Shown piece after piece: positions 5,057 through 9,093 of a stretch of 9,093 nt of DNA. The notes beneath the pieces were generated by a model, which made no database searches, was not told the origin of the DNA, and worked only from the letters and a program-made list of their open reading frames with translations. The position numbers and the translations under genes are program-made. How positions within the stretch are numbered: the stretch's first letter is position 1; every line of letters starts with the position of its first letter. The DNA comes from Candidatus Parvarchaeota archaeon (lineage in GTDB: Archaea > Nanobdellota > Nanobdellia > Parvarchaeales > Parvarchaeaceae), in assembly GCA_023488405.1 (NCBI GenBank), contig JAMDDW010000019.1, forward strand, positions 1 through 9,093. The letters run 5' to 3'.

Positions 5057-6826
5057 ATGAAAGTTCAAGAATTAAAGGAAAAATTGAATTTACCAGAGTG
5101 GGCAGAAATAACATCCAGCCAGTTCTCTGATATATCATTTAGCTGTATAAAGTATGCAAAGAGCAATGGTAAAGATCCAATATCATTTGCGGATGAAATC
5201 GCAAAGAAAATAGAATCAAAGTATATAAAGAAGGCAGTAGCGTTGAACACCTATATAAATATAGATTTAAATTTCGATGAGCTTGAAAAGGATGAAAAAA
5301 TACTGAGTAAAATAGAATTACAAAGCGTTAAAAATTCATTTTCTGCTAAAACAGTAAGACTTGAGCATACTTCTGTAAATCCGAATAAAGCATTGCATAT
5401 TGGCCACATGAGAAATTCATATATTGGGGAATTCATTAGGAAAGCACTTATTTACAGCTCTGCAAACGTGATAACCTCCAATTTTATTGAGGATACCGGC
5501 GCACAGGTAGCTGATATAATTGTTGGCTTTAAGTACCTTAACAAAAAGCAGGAAACTGATGAGAAGTTTGACATTTACTGTTCAAAGATATACAAGGAGG
5601 TTAATGAAGACTACGAAAAAGAAAAATCTCTGCTTGAAAAAAGGAAGGAAGTGCTTCTAAAGATAGAAGCAGGGGATAATGATACATTGAAGTTTCTGGA
5701 TTCAATAGTAAACAAGGTTTTGCTTGCACAACTTTCTACTTTGATAGGAGAAAAGATAAAGTATGATCTTCTGGATCTAGAACGTTATATACTGGGAGAA
5801 GGAATAGTAAAGGCCGCACTGGACAAACTTATAGCAGAAGGGATAGCAGCGGTTTCCGAAAGCGAGAAAAATAAAGGCTGTATAGTCAGCAACATAGACG
5901 GCAATGAAATAACGCTTACAAGATCAGATGGAACCTCTCTGTACATAGCTAAAGACATTGCATATGCAATGATAAAGCACAGTATACTCAAAGAAAAGAT
6001 AAAATACAGGAAGTTTTCTTCAAATTTCGATGGAACCGATATTCTTATTTCAAGCAGGGATGGCGATGAATCTGGCATGCAAAAAATAGACATTTCATTT
6101 ACATTGACAGACTCTGCTCAAAATGCAGAGCAGAATGCTGTTAAATTTATAATAGAGAAATTTGCAGGAAAAGGCTCCTATAATCATTACGGTTATGAGC
6201 CTGTTTCAATTTCCAAAGATACTGCAGCTTATCTTGGGATAAATACGGATGAAAAATTTATGAGAATGAGTGGTAGAAAGGGTATAACGGTTGAATTTGA
6301 CGACTTAGCTGATAAAATAAAAGGAAGAGTTATAGAAGAAGCAGAGAAAAGCGGCAGGAAGATGGAGAGTAATTCTGCTAGGAAGATATCATCAAATGTA
6401 ATCAGGTACTATCTATTAAAGTTTTCTCCGTCAAAAATGGTGGTATTTGATATAAATGATGCCATCTCTTTGAAAGGCGATAGTGCAGTGTACATAAATT
6501 ACAGTTATTCAAGGTCATTGAGCATACTTAACAAGGCAAATATAAATGGTTATGACAACGTTTCATTTGATCAAAATGAGGCAAAATTCCTAAAGGAGAT
6601 TTTTCTTTGGGAAAATGTTTTGGACGATGCAATCTCTAATCTTAAACCTAATCTTGTATGTGAATACCTACATAGAATAGCTGACGTTTTCAATGCCTTT
6701 TACGAGAAAAATAGGATATTGGGGGATAAAAGGGAGAAAGAAAGGCTGCTTTTAGTATCAGCATTTAAAACAATTGTAGAAAATCTTTCTTATTTTTTAG
6801 GCATTGATCTGGTTGAAAGGATTTAA
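5057..6826 (+). CDS. argS: Arginyl-tRNA synthetase
   Basis: Class I synthetase that charges tRNA-Arg with arginine; this family needs bound tRNA to activate the amino acid. The 589-residue protein is a normal full length. The N-terminal tRNA-contacting domain occupies roughly residues 1-75. The active site follows, with NPNKALHIGHMRN, its HIGH at 114-117. The second class I signature appears as MSGRKG at 404-409, the degenerate KMSKS form common in ArgRS. The C-terminal DALR-type anticodon-binding domain begins near INYSYSRSLS, and the protein ends in the family-typical LGIDLVERI. The start is supported by the TATA box 28 nt upstream and by alignment of the N-terminal domain. It stands alone as a transcription unit: the insertion element is upstream, and an 84-nt gap with a new promoter is downstream. 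Confidence 0.96.
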   Translation: MKVQELKEKLNLPEWAEITSSQFSDISFSCIKYAKSNGKDPISFADEIAKKIESKYIKKAVALNTYINIDLNFDELEKDEKILSKIELQSVKNSFSAKTVRLEHTSVNPNKALHIGHMRNSYIGEFIRKALIYSSANVITSNFIEDTGAQVADIIVGFKYLNKKQETDEKFDIYCSKIYKEVNEDYEKEKSLLEKRKEVLLKIEAGDNDTLKFLDSIVNKVLLAQLSTLIGEKIKYDLLDLERYILGEGIVKAALDKLIAEGIAAVSESEKNKGCIVSNIDGNEITLTRSDGTSLYIAKDIAYAMIKHSILKEKIKYRKFSSNFDGTDILISSRDGDESGMQKIDISFTLTDSAQNAEQNAVKFIIEKFAGKGSYNHYGYEPVSISKDTAAYLGINTDEKFMRMSGRKGITVEFDDLADKIKGRVIEEAEKSGRKMESNSARKISSNVIRYYLLKFSPSKMVVFDINDAISLKGDSAVYINYSYSRSLSILNKANINGYDNVSFDQNEAKFLKEIFLWENVLDDAISNLKPNLVCEYLHRIADVFNAFYEKNRILGDKREKERLLLVSAFKTIVENLSYFLGIDLVERI

Positions 6827-6862
6827 TGCGTTGTATTATCTATAATAAAGAAAGAGGCAAAC

Positions 6863-6872
6863 ATATATTTAT
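6863..6872 (+). promoter_or_regulatory. Candidate TATA box of the DP1 gene
   Basis: ATATATTTAT is centred about 43 nt before the ATG at 6911. Transcription would start near 6893-6896 and leave a leader of about 15 nt, just enough for the GGTGGT ribosome site at 6897-6902. This differs from the leaderless spacing seen for pyrH and argS. Confidence 0.45.
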
Positions 6873-6896
6873 TGCCGTTGAGATAGAGTATTGATT

Positions 6897-6902
6897 GGTG
6901 GT
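6897..6902 (+). promoter_or_regulatory. Shine-Dalgarno-like site of the DP1 gene
   Basis: GGTGGT ends 8 nt before ATG 6911 and can pair with the archaeal 16S rRNA 3' end. It supports the chosen start. Confidence 0.5.
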
Positions 6903-6910
6903 TAAATATT

Positions 6911-8347
6911 ATGGATGAGGATCAACTTAATACCCTGTTTTCAAATGGAATACTTGTAGATTCATCTATAAAGGATACAAATATCTCTGATGTTTATGGG
7001 CTAATTAGATCACTTAAAGAAAAAAATGTGAATTTTCTGGATATAAACACTTTTCATGATTTATACAATGGGGAAGCTAGCACAGATTCAGATATAGAGA
7101 TAATTAAAAACTATGAAGGAGAGATATCGGAGTCTAAGCCTCCAAACTGGGTAAATTATTTTAACGACAGGTTCAACAGATTAAAGACAATTTTGATTAA
7201 TAAGGACAGATCTGGTCTATCCTCGTTGTCAAACATAAAAAACATGCCGCAGAGTTCCGACGTAAAATCAATAGTTATGGTTTCATCGGTTTCTATCAGC
7301 CCTGTTAAAAAATACACAATACTGGATATAGAGGACAATACCGGGAGTTATAAAGCAATAATAACAAATTCAAATCAGGAAATTCTCGAAGACCAGGTTG
7401 TGATGATATCAGGAAGAAAATACAATGATGCAATATTTGTAAAGGACATAATTTTTCCTGAAATACAGATGAGAGAAAAAGTAAAGCAGGAGATAGATGA
7501 CTCGTTCATCCTTTTTTTATCAGACATACATGTTGGTTCGAAATTATTTGTAAATGATGCTTTTGAAAGGTTTATAAAATGGATAAACGGAGAAATACCC
7601 GAGTATTCAAACATAGCCAAGTTAGTAAAATTTATTGTACTAAACGGTGATTTGATAGATGGTATAGGAGTATACCCAGACCAGGAAAAAGAACTTGCTA
7701 TACTCGATCTTAAAGGTCAATATGATAAGCTTTATAGCTTTCTTGACAGGATACCAAAAAACATAAAGTTGATTTTGTCGCAGGGTAACCATGATGCTAC
7801 ACATATTGCAGAGCCCCAACCAAAACTAGATAAAACTTTTGCAGATAGTTTATATAAGTTAAAAAATGCCGTTTTTCTTTCAAATCCATATCAAGTTAAC
7901 TTAATTATAGGAAAAGCAAAGATTAATTTGCTTTCATATCATGGCTTCAGTATAACTTACTATGCAAATAAGATTCCTAAATACAGTAAAATGGATGCAG
8001 ATGACATAGAAAACATAATGAAGATACACCTTAAGTCAAGGCATATAGCGCCTTCGCATGGTTCAACGCAATTAATGCCTTTACCAAGAGATTATCTTGT
8101 TATAGAAGAAACTCCAGATATATATGCTACTGGGCATATACATAAAACTCTAGCTTCAATATACAAAGGGACAGTACTTATAAATTCGTCGTGCTGGCAG
8201 TATCAAACTTCTTACCAAAAAAAATATGGTATGGATCCTGATGTGGCAAAGGTTCCTATAGTAAATATGCGTGATAAAAGCTTTCAGATACTTGATTTTC
8301 TTGGAGATAAAGTCCAAACGTACAAAAAAGGTTTGAAGGAGGCATAA
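6911..8347 (+). CDS. polB: DNA polymerase D small subunit DP1 (3'-5' exonuclease)
   Basis: PolD is the replicative polymerase found only in archaea outside most crenarchaeal lineages. DP1 is its proofreading subunit, with an Mre11-like phosphoesterase domain that hydrolyses DNA 3'-5' with two metal ions. In 478 residues an N-terminal region (about 1-110) precedes an OB fold (about 115-190) and the phosphoesterase domain (about 200-440). All the metal-site motifs are present: SDIHVGS (D205, H207), GDLID (D247, D250), GNHD (292-295), YHG (H344) and GHIH (H409, H411). The proofreading site therefore looks intact, unlike eukaryotic B subunits, which have lost it. The large catalytic subunit DP2 is not in this window. 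It is followed one base after its stop by a thymidylate kinase homologue whose ribosome site lies inside this gene's last codons, so the two are very likely cotranscribed. DP1 at the compact end of the family's size range. Confidence 0.95.
   Translation: MDEDQLNTLFSNGILVDSSIKDTNISDVYGLIRSLKEKNVNFLDINTFHDLYNGEASTDSDIEIIKNYEGEISESKPPNWVNYFNDRFNRLKTILINKDRSGLSSLSNIKNMPQSSDVKSIVMVSSVSISPVKKYTILDIEDNTGSYKAIITNSNQEILEDQVVMISGRKYNDAIFVKDIIFPEIQMREKVKQEIDDSFILFLSDIHVGSKLFVNDAFERFIKWINGEIPEYSNIAKLVKFIVLNGDLIDGIGVYPDQEKELAILDLKGQYDKLYSFLDRIPKNIKLILSQGNHDATHIAEPQPKLDKTFADSLYKLKNAVFLSNPYQVNLIIGKAKINLLSYHGFSITYYANKIPKYSKMDADDIENIMKIHLKSRHIAPSHGSTQLMPLPRDYLVIEETPDIYATGHIHKTLASIYKGTVLINSSCWQYQTSYQKKYGMDPDVAKVPIVNMRDKSFQILDFLGDKVQTYKKGLKEA
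8336..8342 (+). promoter_or_regulatory. Strong Shine-Dalgarno site of tmk
   Basis: AAGGAGG lies 6 nt before ATG 8349 and overlaps the last sense codons of DP1. It is the strongest ribosome site in the window and points to translation from a polycistronic mRNA. Confidence 0.75.
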
Positions 8348-8348
8348 A

Positions 8349-8957
8349 ATGGAGGGAAAAATAATCGTAATAGAAGGAATAGACGGTGCTGGAAAGGCTA
8401 CACAGTCCAGACTTTTAAAAGAAACGCTTGAAAAAGAGAAAAAGAATGTTTCAATGTATTCTTACCCAGATTATCCATCTATTTATGGAGAAAGAATAAA
8501 ATCATTTCTCTATAAAAAGATAAATCTGAAAGTAGATGAACTTTTTATGCTTTACATAATTGATATGGTAAAAGATAAAAGCAATATACTAGAAGCTGTA
8601 AAGAATGGAAACTATGTTATAATAGACCGATTCTTCTTTTCTACTATAGCTTATCAGTCAGCTGGCGGTTTCTCCTATGAAAATGGAAAAGAGATTGTAA
8701 AGCTTTTAGACATGCCCTTAGTAGATAAAGTTTTTTACATAAATGTACCGGTCGATATTTCAATGCAGAGAAAGGAAAAACAGAAGGGGAAGATGGATGT
8801 TGACAAATTTGAGAGTAATAAAAACTTTCTTTCAAAGGTTTCAACCTTTTATAGTAAATTAAAAAATGAGAGGTTTTATGCTAAATCCTGGGAGGAGATA
8901 GACGGCAACAAAAGTATAGAAGAGATATCTTATTTAATAAAAAAAGGTCTTGATTAA
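8349..8957 (+). CDS. tmk: Thymidylate kinase family protein (dTMP kinase homologue), first of two
   Basis: The family phosphorylates dTMP to dTDP on the way to dTTP. The 202-residue protein has a P-loop at residues 10-18 (GIDGAGKAT), an IIDRF motif with D93-R94 where most members have DRY or DRH, and a basic LID-like stretch R141-E155 with K and R residues ending in DKFE. Two details are unusual. The residue after the Walker A lysine is alanine (A17) rather than Ser or Thr. The acceptor-site segment reads YSYPDYPSIYGERIKSFL, closer to the FP(E/D)-type sequence of eukaryotic enzymes than to the bacterial and archaeal REP type seen in the next gene. It sits one base after DP1 with a strong ribosome site. 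Because a second homologue follows immediately, its exact substrate (dTMP, dUMP or another nucleotide) cannot be fixed from sequence alone. Confidence 0.85.
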   Translation: MEGKIIVIEGIDGAGKATQSRLLKETLEKEKKNVSMYSYPDYPSIYGERIKSFLYKKINLKVDELFMLYIIDMVKDKSNILEAVKNGNYVIIDRFFFSTIAYQSAGGFSYENGKEIVKLLDMPLVDKVFYINVPVDISMQRKEKQKGKMDVDKFESNKNFLSKVSTFYSKLKNERFYAKSWEEIDGNKSIEEISYLIKKGLD

Positions 8958-8959
8958 TC

Positions 8960-9093
8960 ATGAAAGGAAAGTTTGTAGTGATAGAAGGGATAGACAACGC
9001 TGGAAAAGGTACGCAGTCAGTTCTTCTGGCAGAGCATTTAAGGTCAAAGGGATTAAAGGTTCTTTTGACTAAGGAGCCAACAAATGGCATTTT
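8960..9093 (+). CDS. Second thymidylate kinase family protein, N-terminal 44 codons, truncated by window edge
   Basis: It starts 2 nt after the stop of the preceding homologue at ATG 8960 (MKGKFVVIEG). A P-loop IDNAGKGT covers residues 11-18, followed by a TKEPTNG segment at 37-43. That segment corresponds to the (R/K)EP motif of canonical bacterial and archaeal dTMP kinases, making this the likelier classical enzyme of the pair. The residue after the Walker A lysine is glycine, not Ser or Thr. N13 replaces the usual glycine of GxDGAGK. Only a weak ribosome site is visible (AAAGGT about 11 nt upstream), so translational coupling is likely. Catalytic DR and LID regions lie outside the window. 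Confidence 0.85.
   Translation, partial: MKGKFVVIEGIDNAGKGTQSVLLAEHLRSKGLKVLLTKEPTNGI

Noticed and set aside
5785..6093. Minus-strand open frame inside argS
   Set aside because: It is an antisense shadow of the well-conserved ArgRS core.
6827..6910. Terminator between argS and DP1
   Set aside because: No stem-loop or long T run is visible; only promoter-like elements can be supported.
1..9093. CRISPR array or defence-island genes
   Set aside because: No regularly spaced repeats and no cas, toxin or restriction motifs were seen; the only mobile component is the IS element.

Overview
The window looks like a piece of an AT-rich archaeal chromosome. The evidence is an initiator tRNA with the archaeal A1:U72 pair, the small subunit of the archaea-specific polymerase PolD, archaeal-type UMP kinase and topoisomerase I, an archaeal aIF1 with an N-terminal cysteine cluster, and TATA boxes about 25 nt upstream of start codons, as expected for leaderless mRNAs. 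Genes are compact and tightly packed. A small-genome euryarchaeal or DPANN-type lineage is plausible, but the window does not fix the taxon.

Layout. Positions 1-1532 (minus strand) carry pyrH (UMP kinase) followed by topA (type IA topoisomerase, truncated by the window edge), each with its own candidate TATA box. Positions 1533-1618 form a divergent promoter region. Positions 1619-3490 are a translation-initiation cluster: initiator tRNA-Met, metG (methionyl-tRNA synthetase) and, convergent with metG and sharing its last bases, the aIF1/SUI1 gene. Positions 3491-5056 are the intergenic space between divergent aIF1 and argS. It has been invaded by an IS200/IS605-type element that carries only tnpB, and that tnpB is broken by one nonsense codon and two 1-nt deletions. 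Positions 5057-6826 are argS. Positions 6911-9093 are a replication and nucleotide group: DP1 of DNA polymerase D, a thymidylate kinase homologue, and the start of a second, different thymidylate kinase homologue.

How the genes fit together. The initiator tRNA, the enzyme that charges it and the factor that places it on the start codon are contiguous. UMP kinase and the two thymidylate-kinase-like proteins supply pyrimidine nucleotides for RNA and DNA, and DP1 and TopA act in replication and topology. First genes seem to be leaderless or short-leadered, while the downstream gene tmk has a strong Shine-Dalgarno site overlapping the end of the gene before it.

Most notable points: a MetRS that looks bacterial rather than archaeal beside an archaeal initiator tRNA; an extra base in the T stem of that tRNA; a decaying solo TnpB element whose end hairpins, zinc finger and RuvC motifs can still be read; and tandem thymidylate-kinase homologues of two subtypes with unusual Walker A residues. 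I found no clear new defence or mobile system; most of the window is core archaeal housekeeping.
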